Part shown: piece after piece, positions 41,231-48,665 of the stretch
Layout of the letters: each line of letters begins with the position of its first letter
Numbering within the stretch: position 1 is the first letter of the stretch
From: Streptomyces sp. NBC_01716
GTDB lineage: Bacteria; Actinomycetota; Actinomycetes; Streptomycetales; Streptomycetaceae
DNA: 64,000 bases
Assembly (NCBI RefSeq): GCF_036248275.1
Contig: NZ_CP109181.1
Location: 8,060,001-8,124,000, forward strand
Direction of reading: 5' to 3'
The notes under the pieces: model-generated
Seen by the model: the letters and a program-made list of their open reading frames with translations, nothing else
Database searches by the model: none
Told to the model about the DNA's origin: nothing
Made by a program: the position numbers and the translations under genes

Positions 41231-42274
41231 TCAGACGGGTTCTTCTCCCGGTATCGCCCCGTCGGGCGACCGCGCCGTCGCCAGGCCAGCGAGGAGGCCC
41301 GCGCCCGCCGTCACCGGTGTGAAACTCAGCGCGTTGCCCACGGTCGCCACAGCTGCCAGCGCCGTCAGCGCGGCTCCGGCGGTCAGTACGACGGGAGTCG
41401 CGCGCGGTGAGCGCCACAAGGCGTACAGAAGCCAGCCGAAGGCCGCCCCCAGCAGCAGAACCCCCGCCACACCCTGCTCCGCCGCCAGTTGGAACAGCGC
41501 CGAGTGCGGCTTGCCGTCCGAGTTCAGCGACTCCAGCGCCGTCGGACTCAGATCGCCGAACCGGTCGGGCCCCGCGCCCAGCAGCGGATTGGCCCGTACG
41601 AGATCCACCGCGTCCTCCCACAGAAGAACGCGGTGCGCCGTGAGCTGCCCCTCCAGCGCCGCCGCCAGCCCTTCGGGCAGCGCCTTTACGGCCACCGCCC
41701 ACGAGACGCCCACCATCAGACACGTCGCGCCGGCGAAACCTGCCAGCCCCAGCAACCGGTGGCGCATCCTCGCCGCGGCGAGTGAGCACAGCAGCACCCC
41801 GACGGCCGCCACCATCCCCGCCACGGAACCGAGCACGGGACCACTGAGGGCGGCGACCCCCGCCGCCACGAGCAGCGAGTTCCGCTGCCTCGTCGCCCCC
41901 GAGGCCGCTGCCGCGCAGCAGGCGCCTCCCACGGCCAGGACCAGCAGTGCGGCGACCGCGCCCGTGTCACCCGGCGGCGCGGCGCTCTCCGCGGTGTCGC
42001 CCGGTACGTCGTGACGGGCGGCCACGGCCAGGACATACGCGGCGAGGGCCAGCGTGCCGGCGGTGGCTACCGGCGCGAGAGTTCCCGAGATGCGCCCGCA
42101 GGTGTAACCGGCTGCGACCGCGAGCACGGCCAGCAGCACGCCCTCGGGCCTGCCCTCCCGGCCGGCCGCGCTGACCAGGGCCCACACCGCGCAGCCGGCG
42201 AACACCGCGGTGCCGACGACGTCGGAGGTACCGCTGTGCTCGCGCGTGGCGGACCGGCTTTCCGGTACAGCCAT
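41231..42274 (-). CDS. O-antigen ligase/Wzy_C family membrane protein
   Basis: 347 aa with about nine helices. The large periplasmic loop contains RVLLWEDAVDLVRANPLLGAGPDRFGDLSP...SALFQLAAEQGVAG, the signature of the O-antigen ligase/polymerase (Wzy_C, WaaL) fold where glycan substrates bind. In Gram-positive actinomycetes such proteins probably act in exopolysaccharide or teichoic acid assembly. ATG 42274 follows GGGGGG by 8 nt. Confidence 0.85.
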   Translation of the reverse strand: MAVPESRSATREHSGTSDVVGTAVFAGCAVWALVSAAGREGRPEGVLLAVLAVAAGYTCGRISGTLAPVATAGTLALAAYVLAVAARHDVPGDTAESAAPPGDTGAVAALLVLAVGGACCAAAASGATRQRNSLLVAAGVAALSGPVLGSVAGMVAAVGVLLCSLAAARMRHRLLGLAGFAGATCLMVGVSWAVAVKALPEGLAAALEGQLTAHRVLLWEDAVDLVRANPLLGAGPDRFGDLSPTALESLNSDGKPHSALFQLAAEQGVAGVLLLGAAFGWLLYALWRSPRATPVVLTAGAALTALAAVATVGNALSFTPVTAGAGLLAGLATARSPDGAIPGEEPV

Positions 42275-42479
42275 CCCGTAGACCCCCCGACCCGAGACAC
42301 CCCTGGAGCCGGACCGGCCGGGGCATCGCACAGCCGCTCCAGGGCTGCGCACACGGTAATCGCAAGGGAGGGGGAATGTGGAGATCTGGCGCGGAAACGT
42401 TGCGGTACGAACTGGGGTGGCGGCCCCCGCCGGAGCCCCCGCGTACAGGGCGGACTGCCGCCCTTCGGGGCCGCCACCG

Positions 42480-42485
42480 TAGACT
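42480..42485 (+). promoter_or_regulatory. -10 box of leaderless lnt gene
   Basis: TAGACT, then 7 nt to GTG 42493. Confidence 0.5.
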
Positions 42486-42492
42486 CCGCCGG

Positions 42493-44103
42493 GTGAGCAC
42501 CACCATCACCCCCGTCGAACCCGCCGAGCCCGCCCCCGCGCCCGGCGGCAGGCGGTGGCCGCGCCGGTTCGTACGGCCCGGCGCCGCGGTGCTGTCCGGG
42601 CTGCTGCTCTTCGCGAGCTTCCCGCCCCGGCCGCTGTGGTGGCTGGCGCTGCCCGGATTCGCCCTGCTCGGCTGGACGCTGCGGGACCGCCGCCCGCGTG
42701 CCGGGTTCGGACTCGGCTTCCTCGCCGGTCTCGGGTTCCTGCTGCCGCTCCTGAAGTGGACGGGCGAGGAGGTGGGCCCGCTGCCGTGGGTGGCGCTGGC
42801 CGCCGTGTCCGCGGTGTTCATCGGCGCCGTCGGCGTGGGGATCGCCGCCGTGTCGCGGCTGCCCGCATGGCCGGTGCTCGCTGCCGCCGTATGGATCCTC
42901 GGCGAGGCCGCGCGTGCCCGCGTGCCGTTCGGCGGCTTCCCCTGGGGCAAGATCGCCTTCGGCCAGGCGGACGGTGTGTTCCTGCCGCTCGCGGCGGTGG
43001 GCGGCACCCCGGTGCTGGGCTTCGCCGTCGTGCTGTGCGGCTTCGGTCTGTACGAGGTGGTGCGTCAGGTCCTCGCCCGTCGCGCCGCAGGCTCGGTGCG
43101 GCCGGTTCCGCGGGCCGCCGTCGCCGTCGCCGCGCTGTCCGTCCTGGTCCCCGTCGCCGGTGCCCTCGCCGCGCTGCCCCTCGTGGACGACTCAGCCGAG
43201 GACGGCACCGCGACCGTCGCCGCGATCCAGGGCAACGTGCCGCGCCTGGGCCTCGACTTCAACGCCCAGCGCCGAGCGGTGCTGGACAACCACGCCAAAC
43301 GCACGGAGCAGTTGGCCGCCGACGTGAAGGCCGGCCAGGAGCCGCGGCCTGACTTCGTCCTGTGGCCCGAGAACTCCTCGGACCTCGACCCCTTCCGCAA
43401 CGGCGACGCGCGTCTGGTCATCGACGACGCGGTCAAGGCCATAGGCGTGCCGACGGTGGTCGGCTCGGTGCTCTCGCCCGACACGGGCAAACTGCGCAAC
43501 TCCCTGATCGAGTGGGATCCCGAGAAGGGTCCCGTCGCGACATACGACAAGCGCCATGTCCAGCCGTTCGGCGAGTACATCCCGATGCGTTCCTTCGTAC
43601 GGATCTTCAGCTCCGACGTCGACCGGGTGCGGCGCGACTTCGGGCCGGGGGACAAGGTGGGGGTGTTCGACCTGGCCGGGACGAAGGTCGGTCTGGCCAC
43701 CTGCTACGAGGCGGCCTTCGACTGGGCGGTCCGTGACACCGTCACCCACGGGGCGCAGATGATCACTGTCCCGAGCAACAACGCCACCTTCGGGCGCACC
43801 GAGATGACCTATCAGCAGCTGGCGATGTCCCGTGTGCGGGCCGTCGAGCACAGCCGGGCCGTCGTCGTACCCGTCACCAGCGGCGTCAGCGCGATGATCA
43901 TGCCGGACGGCAAGGTCGTCGACGAGACGAAGATGTTCACCCCGGACGCGCTCGTACGGGAGATGCCGCTGCGCTCCTCGCAGACGCCCGCCACCAGGAT
44001 GGGCACGCTGCCCGAGGCACTGCTGGTCGCGGTCGCCATCGGCGGTCTCGGCTGGGCGGGCACCCGGGCCGTCCGCGCCCGCCGGCGCCCCGACATCGGC
44101 TGA
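42493..44103 (+). CDS. lnt: Apolipoprotein N-acyltransferase
   Basis: 536-aa integral membrane enzyme that adds the third acyl chain to lipoproteins. Six N-terminal helices (about 30-215) precede a nitrilase-like domain with the catalytic triad Glu293 (LWPENSS), Lys353 (YDKRHVQPFGEY) and Cys404 (TCYEAAF), plus VPSNNATFGRTEMTYQQ. One C-terminal helix follows. The length is near the usual 500-540. Streptomyces genomes can carry more than one copy. GTG 42493 appears leaderless. Confidence 0.95.
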   Translation: MSTTITPVEPAEPAPAPGGRRWPRRFVRPGAAVLSGLLLFASFPPRPLWWLALPGFALLGWTLRDRRPRAGFGLGFLAGLGFLLPLLKWTGEEVGPLPWVALAAVSAVFIGAVGVGIAAVSRLPAWPVLAAAVWILGEAARARVPFGGFPWGKIAFGQADGVFLPLAAVGGTPVLGFAVVLCGFGLYEVVRQVLARRAAGSVRPVPRAAVAVAALSVLVPVAGALAALPLVDDSAEDGTATVAAIQGNVPRLGLDFNAQRRAVLDNHAKRTEQLAADVKAGQEPRPDFVLWPENSSDLDPFRNGDARLVIDDAVKAIGVPTVVGSVLSPDTGKLRNSLIEWDPEKGPVATYDKRHVQPFGEYIPMRSFVRIFSSDVDRVRRDFGPGDKVGVFDLAGTKVGLATCYEAAFDWAVRDTVTHGAQMITVPSNNATFGRTEMTYQQLAMSRVRAVEHSRAVVVPVTSGVSAMIMPDGKVVDETKMFTPDALVREMPLRSSQTPATRMGTLPEALLVAVAIGGLGWAGTRAVRARRRPDIG

Positions 44104-44147
44104 AGCTGGACGGGACGGGACGGGGCGCGGACCCGGGAGCGTCCGCA

Positions 44148-44153
44148 TAGGGT
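44148..44153 (+). promoter_or_regulatory. -10 box of leaderless Nudix gene
   Basis: TAGGGT, then CGCGGC and ATG 44160. Confidence 0.5.
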
Positions 44154-44159
44154 CGCGGC

Positions 44160-44642
44160 ATGGGAACGCCAGACTTCATCCAAGACATCCGTGCCACCGC
44201 CGGGCACCAGCTGCTGCTCCTGCCGGGAGTCAGCGCGATCGTCTTCGACGACGACGGGCGGGTGCTGCTGGGCAGGCGCGCCGACACGGGCAACTGGTCG
44301 ATCATCGGCGGGATCCCGGAGCCGGGGGAGCAGCCCGCGTTGACGGCGGAGCGCGAGGTGTACGAGGAGACCGCCGTGCGCTGCACGGCCGAGCGCGTCG
44401 TCCTCGTCCAGGCACTGCCGGAGCCGATCACGTACCCCAACGGGGATCAGTGCCAGTACATGGACATCACGATGCGCTGCCGCGCGACGGGCGGGGAGGC
44501 CAGGGTCAACGACGAGGAGTCCCTGGAGGTCGCCTGGTTCCCGGTGGACGCGCTGCCGGAGCTGGGGGAGCTCGCCAAGTTCCGCATCAAACAGGCCCTC
44601 GCGGACGAGCCGACATGGTTCGACCCGGGCGCGGGCGTGTGA
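44160..44642 (+). CDS. Nudix hydrolase
   Basis: 160 aa. The Nudix box is GGIPEPGEQPALTAEREVYEETAV, with the usual Gly replaced by Ala after EET, which may alter metal-loop geometry. The start QDIRATAGHQLLLLPGVSAIVFDDDGRVLLGRR is typical of stand-alone hydrolases. Substrate unknown. Leaderless start. Confidence 0.9.
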   Translation: MGTPDFIQDIRATAGHQLLLLPGVSAIVFDDDGRVLLGRRADTGNWSIIGGIPEPGEQPALTAEREVYEETAVRCTAERVVLVQALPEPITYPNGDQCQYMDITMRCRATGGEARVNDEESLEVAWFPVDALPELGELAKFRIKQALADEPTWFDPGAGV

Positions 44643-44675
44643 GGGAGTGAGCGGGCGCCGGGTATGGCCCGGCTG

Positions 44676-44760
44676 TCGCCTCTTCAGGAGGCGGGGCCGG
44701 TCGGCGAGCCGGCCGAAGGCCGCCCGGGCGTCGCGCGGCGCGGCGGTTCTGGATGCCTGA
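44676..44760. repeat. Direct repeat copy 1 (hairpin plus TTCTGGATGCCTGA)
   Basis: Begins with hairpin CGCCTC-TTCAG-GAGGCG (44677-44693) and ends TTCTGGATGCCTGA (44747-44760). Compared with copy 2 it has about 34 extra nt between the two parts. Confidence 0.6.
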
Positions 44761-44778
44761 TGGCAGGCAAACCGGCCC

Positions 44779-44829
44779 TCGCCTCCTTAAGAGGCAGAGC
44801 CGAGCGGCGATGCCGTTTTGGATGTCTGA
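44779..44829. repeat. Direct repeat copy 2 (hairpin plus TTTTGGATGTCTGA)
   Basis: Begins TCGCCTCCTTAAGAGGC (stem GCCTC/GAGGC) and ends TTTTGGATGTCTGA (44816-44829). Clearly related to copy 1 but shorter. Confidence 0.6.
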
Positions 44830-44943
44830 CGACGGCCCACGCGGCCCCTCCCACGTGTCACGCGGTCCGGCTTCGACGGGCCGTCGTGCGTGCTCCCTGA
44901 AGGCAGGCAGGCAGCCGCAGGTGAGGGCGCGGGACAAGCCGGT

Positions 44944-45957
44944 CTACTGCAACGCGTGCACCGCCGCCGCGAAGACCGAGGGGAGGCGGGCCGCCGTGGG
45001 GACGATCAGGCGGGCCGCGCCCGGGCTTCGGGTGGCGTACAACAGGCCCTCCGTAAGAAGGCGGTGGCGTCTCGTCAGCTTCGACCAGGCCGCGGGGTAT
45101 GTCCGCGGCCGGCCCTGCGCCAGCGCGCGCACCGCCGCCCCCGCCGTGGAGAGGGCCAGGGCGACCCCCTCCCCGGTCAGCGCGTCCACGTAACCGGCGG
45201 CGTCGCCCACCAGCAGTACCCGTCCGGCCAGCGGACTGCTCACCCGCTGCCGCAGCGGGCCCGCGCCGCGTACGCCGCTCGCGGGCCGTTCCCCCAGCAG
45301 CGGGGCCAACTCGGGGAACTGGGCGAGGTGTTCGCCGTAACCCCGACGCTCGCGGCTCAGCACGGCCACGCCGACCAGATCGTCCCCGACGGGCGTCACA
45401 TACGCCTCTCCGTGCCGCGACCAGTGGACCTCCACGAAGTCCGACCACGGCTCTACATGGAAGTGTCGCCGGAGCCCGTAGCGGGACGGGGCCCGGTCCG
45501 GCCGATCCAGGCCGAGGCCCCGGCGGATCGGCGAGTGCAGCCCGTCGGCGGCGATCAGCCACCGCGCGGTCCGGCCCCCGGCGTACACCCGGTCGGCGCT
45601 CTGCCGTACTTCTCCGACCTTGCCCCGGACCGTCTCCACTCCCAGCGCGTCCGCCCGGCGCCGTAACGCGGCGTGGAGTTCGGTACGGCGTACGCCCCGG
45701 CCCGTACCGTCCCGGAAACGCGCCTCGGCGCCACGCTCGCCGTCCCGGTAGCGGATACCGCGCAGTTCACGCCCCGACACCTCGACGCCCATCGCCCGCA
45801 GCGCCGCCACGCCCCCGGGCATGATGCCTTCGCCGCACGCCTTGTCCACCGGGGTCGTACGCGGTTCCACCACCACGGCCCGCAGCCCCGCGCGGGCGGC
45901 GTGGATCCCGGCGGCGAGACCGGCGGGGCCGCCACCGGCGATCAGGACGTCGATCAC
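44944..45957 (-). CDS. FAD-dependent oxidoreductase of phenolic-lipid operon (SrsC-like)
   Basis: 337-aa geranylgeranyl-reductase/monooxygenase-type flavoprotein: VLIAGGGPAGLAAGIHAARAG at the N terminus, KACGEGIMPGGV, DGLHSPIRRGLG (substrate/FAD), and VLLVGDAAGYVDALTGEGVALAL (second FAD motif). By position and type it corresponds to the hydroxylase of srsABC-like operons, which oxidises the alkylresorcinol ring. GTG 45957 overlaps the methyltransferase stop by 4 nt. Confidence 0.85.
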   Translation of the reverse strand: MIDVLIAGGGPAGLAAGIHAARAGLRAVVVEPRTTPVDKACGEGIMPGGVAALRAMGVEVSGRELRGIRYRDGERGAEARFRDGTGRGVRRTELHAALRRRADALGVETVRGKVGEVRQSADRVYAGGRTARWLIAADGLHSPIRRGLGLDRPDRAPSRYGLRRHFHVEPWSDFVEVHWSRHGEAYVTPVGDDLVGVAVLSRERRGYGEHLAQFPELAPLLGERPASGVRGAGPLRQRVSSPLAGRVLLVGDAAGYVDALTGEGVALALSTAGAAVRALAQGRPRTYPAAWSKLTRRHRLLTEGLLYATRSPGAARLIVPTAARLPSVFAAAVHALQ

Positions 45958-46478
45958 GCGGGCGCGCCCGCCGGTGCCGTCCCGAGCGCCACGTTCTCGC
46001 ACCGGATCCGGACCACCATCAAGGCCGCGTTGAGCCCGGTGAAGACGGTGGCCGTGACCCACGCACCGTGCACCAGCGGCAGCGCCAGCCCCTCCGCGAC
46101 GACGGCGACGTAGTTCGGATGCCGCAGCAGCCGGTAGGGCCCGCCGGACACCAGGGGCAGGCCGGGCACGACGATCACCCTGGTGTTCCACCGGGGTCCC
46201 AGAGTCCCGATGCACCACCAGCGCAGCGCCTGCGCCGCGACGACGACACCCACCATCGTCCAGCCGAACGCGGGCACGAACGACCGCCCGGCCAGGGCCG
46301 TTTCGGCGAGCGCGCCGGCCAGCAGAGCGGTGTGCAGGGCGACCATGGCCGGGTAGTGCCCGCGTCCGGTCTCCGTACCTCCGCGCTCCAGGCTCCAGCG
46401 GGCATTGCGCCGGGCGACGACGAGTTCGGCGACGCGCTCGCACCCGACGGCGAGCACGAGTGCCGTGTACCACCACAT
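45954..46478 (-). CDS. Isoprenylcysteine carboxyl methyltransferase family protein (SrsB-like)
   Basis: 174-aa integral membrane methyltransferase with about four helices. The cofactor-binding signature is YRLLRHPNYVAVVAEGLALPL. In the srs operon of Streptomyces griseus the equivalent enzyme methylates alkylresorcinols; the same role is inferred here. ATG 46478 lies 12 nt after the polyketide synthase stop. Confidence 0.85.
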   Translation of the reverse strand: MWWYTALVLAVGCERVAELVVARRNARWSLERGGTETGRGHYPAMVALHTALLAGALAETALAGRSFVPAFGWTMVGVVVAAQALRWWCIGTLGPRWNTRVIVVPGLPLVSGGPYRLLRHPNYVAVVAEGLALPLVHGAWVTATVFTGLNAALMVVRIRCENVALGTAPAGAPA

Positions 46479-46490
46479 GTGTTCTCCAAC

Positions 46491-47606
46491 TCACCAGCGA
46501 AGCAGCACGAGTTCGCAGCAGAAACCGGGACCCATCGCCATCATCAGACCGGGGCTGCCCGGCTCCGGGGGCTGCCCGGCGAGGGTGTCGCGCAGAACGT
46601 GCAGGACGGACGAGGACGAGAGGTTCCCCACCTCGGACAGCGAGCGCCAGGTGACGTCGAGCGCGCCCTCGCGCAGCTCCAGCGCCTCGGCGATGGCCTC
46701 AAGGACCTTGGGGCCGCCGGGGTGGCAGACCCACCCGGTGATGTCGGCGGGCGTCAGACCGTGCTCGGCGAGGAACGCGCGTACGTCGTCGGGGAGGAAG
46801 CGGCGGACGACTTCGGGCACCGACGAATCGAGGACGACCCGGAAGCCGGACCCCGTGACGGACCACCCCATGACATGGCCGGTGTCCGGATACATCCGGC
46901 TCCGCGTGGCGACCACCGACGGACCGACCACCGACGGACCGACCTCCGGCGCACCGGCGACCGAGGGACCCGACAGACCCCGCCGCCCCTGCCCGGGAAA
47001 GTCCTCGCCCACCGCCACGAGCGCCCCCGCGCCGTCGCCGAACAGCCCGGTCGCCACCAGATTCGCCAACGACGCGTCGTCGCGCTGGAAGGTGAGCGAG
47101 CACAGTTCGACCGAGAGCAGTACGGCCACCTGTTCGGGCCAGCCCCGCAGATAGTCGTGGAGCCGCGCGAGGCCCGCCGCTCCCGCGACGCAGCCCAGTC
47201 CGAACATCGGCACCCGCTTCACATCGGGGCGCAGCCCCAGCCGCCCGACAAGGCGCGCGTCCACGGAGGGCGCGGCCACGCCGGTGACCGAGGTGAAGAT
47301 CAGCAGGTCCACGTCCTCGGGCCGGAGCCCCGCCGCACCGAGCGCCCCGCGCACGGCCTCGGCGCCCAGATCACCGGCGAGCTCGATGAACACGTCGTTG
47401 GCGGCGCCGAAACCGTCGATCTTGATGTAGTCGTCCAGCGGCAGGGACATGTGGCGCGTGCGGACCCGCGCGCTCTCGTGCAGCCGGTCGAGGACCTGCC
47501 GGTCGGTACCGGCCGGCAGACAGGTGCGCGCCACCATGTCGGCGATCTCGGACTGGGTGTTGCGGTACGGGGCGAGGACGCCGTGCACGGCGGCGATTCG
47601 GGTCAT
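46491..47606 (-). CDS. Type III polyketide synthase (SrsA-like)
   Basis: 371 aa chalcone-synthase-fold enzyme. The catalytic triad is Cys139 (GLGCVAGAAG), His295 (WVCHPGGPK) and Asn328 (GNLSSSS). With the methyltransferase and flavoprotein that follow, it fits the phenolic-lipid operon srsABC, where the synthase extends a long-chain starter to alkylresorcinols or pyrones. An unusual block of four pentapeptide repeats (GPSVAGAPEVGPSVVGPSVV) interrupts the region near residue 213-232. GGAAG lies just upstream of ATG 47606. Confidence 0.92.
   Translation of the reverse strand: MTRIAAVHGVLAPYRNTQSEIADMVARTCLPAGTDRQVLDRLHESARVRTRHMSLPLDDYIKIDGFGAANDVFIELAGDLGAEAVRGALGAAGLRPEDVDLLIFTSVTGVAAPSVDARLVGRLGLRPDVKRVPMFGLGCVAGAAGLARLHDYLRGWPEQVAVLLSVELCSLTFQRDDASLANLVATGLFGDGAGALVAVGEDFPGQGRRGLSGPSVAGAPEVGPSVVGPSVVATRSRMYPDTGHVMGWSVTGSGFRVVLDSSVPEVVRRFLPDDVRAFLAEHGLTPADITGWVCHPGGPKVLEAIAEALELREGALDVTWRSLSEVGNLSSSSVLHVLRDTLAGQPPEPGSPGLMMAMGPGFCCELVLLRW
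46911..46970 (-). repeat. Four 15-nt tandem repeats in the polyketide synthase gene
   Basis: Units on the plus strand: GACCACCGACGGACC twice (46911-46940), then GACCTCCGGCGCACC and GGCGACCGAGGGACC. They encode four G-P/A-S/P-V/E-type pentapeptides in frame. Confidence 0.75.
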
Positions 47607-47709
47607 CGCTTCCAGCCTGGGGATGTCATAACCGTCCCAACAGCCGCGGGAAGGGATGAGACACCGTAAGTCGCCCGTCCGGCTGCCACGCCGCCGCGGT
47701 CCGCGCGCC

Positions 47710-47715
47710 TACGAT
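47710..47715 (+). promoter_or_regulatory. -10 box of leaderless UbiA gene
   Basis: TACGAT, then CGGCGC and GTG 47722. Confidence 0.5.
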
Positions 47716-47721
47716 CGGCGC

Positions 47722-48624
47722 GTGAACGCCGATGTGGACCCCGGAACCAGTACGCGCGAGGCCGGGACCGGCGACGCCCAACCCCCGTGGCGGGCCCGGC
47801 CGCTGAGCGCCGGAAGGGCCCTGGCGCTGTCCTGCCATCCGGGCCCGGTGGTCGCCGTCACGACGCTCACCCTCGCGCTCGCCGCCACCGCGGGCCACGG
47901 CGCGGCCCGTTGCCTGCTGCTCACGGTCGCGGTGCTGACCGGTCAGCTCTCCGTGGGGTGGTGCAACGACGCGTACGACGCCCTGCGCGACACCGTCAAC
48001 GGCCGAAAGGACAAGCCCGTCGTCGTGGGGACGGTCGGCCAAGGGACGGTGTGGGCAGCGGCGTTCGGCGCGCTCGCGCTCTGCGTGCCGCTCTCGCTGG
48101 CCTGCGGCGCGCTCGCCGGTACCGCGCATCTGATCGCGGTGGCCGCCGCGTGGGGATACAACCTGCGGCTCAAGGCCACCGCGCTGTCCTGGCTGCCGTA
48201 CGCGATCGGATTCGCGAGCCTGCCGGCCCTCGTCTCACTGAGTCTGCCGGGCACCCCGTGGCCGGCCTGGTGGGCCGTCACCGGCGGCGCGTTGCTCGGT
48301 GTGGGGGCGCATCTGGCGGACGTCCTGCCCGACATCCGCGGTGACCTGGCCACCGGTGTACGGGGGCTGCCGCACCGACTCGGCGCCACCGGCACCCGGT
48401 TGCTGCTGCCCGTCCCGCTGGTCGCGGCATCGGTGGTGCTGACGCTGGGCCCGCAGGGCCGGGCAGGCGTGGGTGCCGTGCTCGTGCCGCTCGCCGCCGG
48501 GGTGATCGCGGTGGCCGGACTGCTGCTCGGCCGCCGCCACGAGAAGGCGCCTTTCGTCGGGGCGGTCGCCGTGGCGGCGCTGGACGTGGGGCTGCTGATG
48601 GGGCACGGGACCGGCGTCACATGA
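47722..48624 (+). CDS. UbiA family prenyltransferase
   Basis: 300-aa membrane prenyltransferase with about eight helices. First Asp-rich motif NDAYDALRD (Asn82, Asp83) and second motif DVLPDIRGD bind the prenyl diphosphate-magnesium complex. Divergent from the type III polyketide synthase operon. It could prenylate the phenolic product, but menaquinone-type or other acceptors are equally possible. Leaderless start at GTG 47722. Confidence 0.9.
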   Translation: MNADVDPGTSTREAGTGDAQPPWRARPLSAGRALALSCHPGPVVAVTTLTLALAATAGHGAARCLLLTVAVLTGQLSVGWCNDAYDALRDTVNGRKDKPVVVGTVGQGTVWAAAFGALALCVPLSLACGALAGTAHLIAVAAAWGYNLRLKATALSWLPYAIGFASLPALVSLSLPGTPWPAWWAVTGGALLGVGAHLADVLPDIRGDLATGVRGLPHRLGATGTRLLLPVPLVAASVVLTLGPQGRAGVGAVLVPLAAGVIAVAGLLLGRRHEKAPFVGAVAVAALDVGLLMGHGTGVT

Positions 48625-48665
48625 GCCCCCGTCACATGTGTCCCTTCGACCGTGACCCCGGTCCG

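Larger units (their letters stand above)
44643..44943. other. Intergenic stretch holding two direct-repeat hairpin elements
   Basis: No convincing gene between the Nudix protein and the srs-type operon end. It carries two related copies of a hairpin plus TTYTGGATGYCTGA element (listed separately). Short open frames occur on both strands but lack codon bias and signals. Confidence 0.5.

Noticed and set aside
44587..44937. Short ORFs on both strands containing repeated peptide blocks
   Set aside because: The apparent protein repeats are explained by the DNA direct repeats at 44676-44829.
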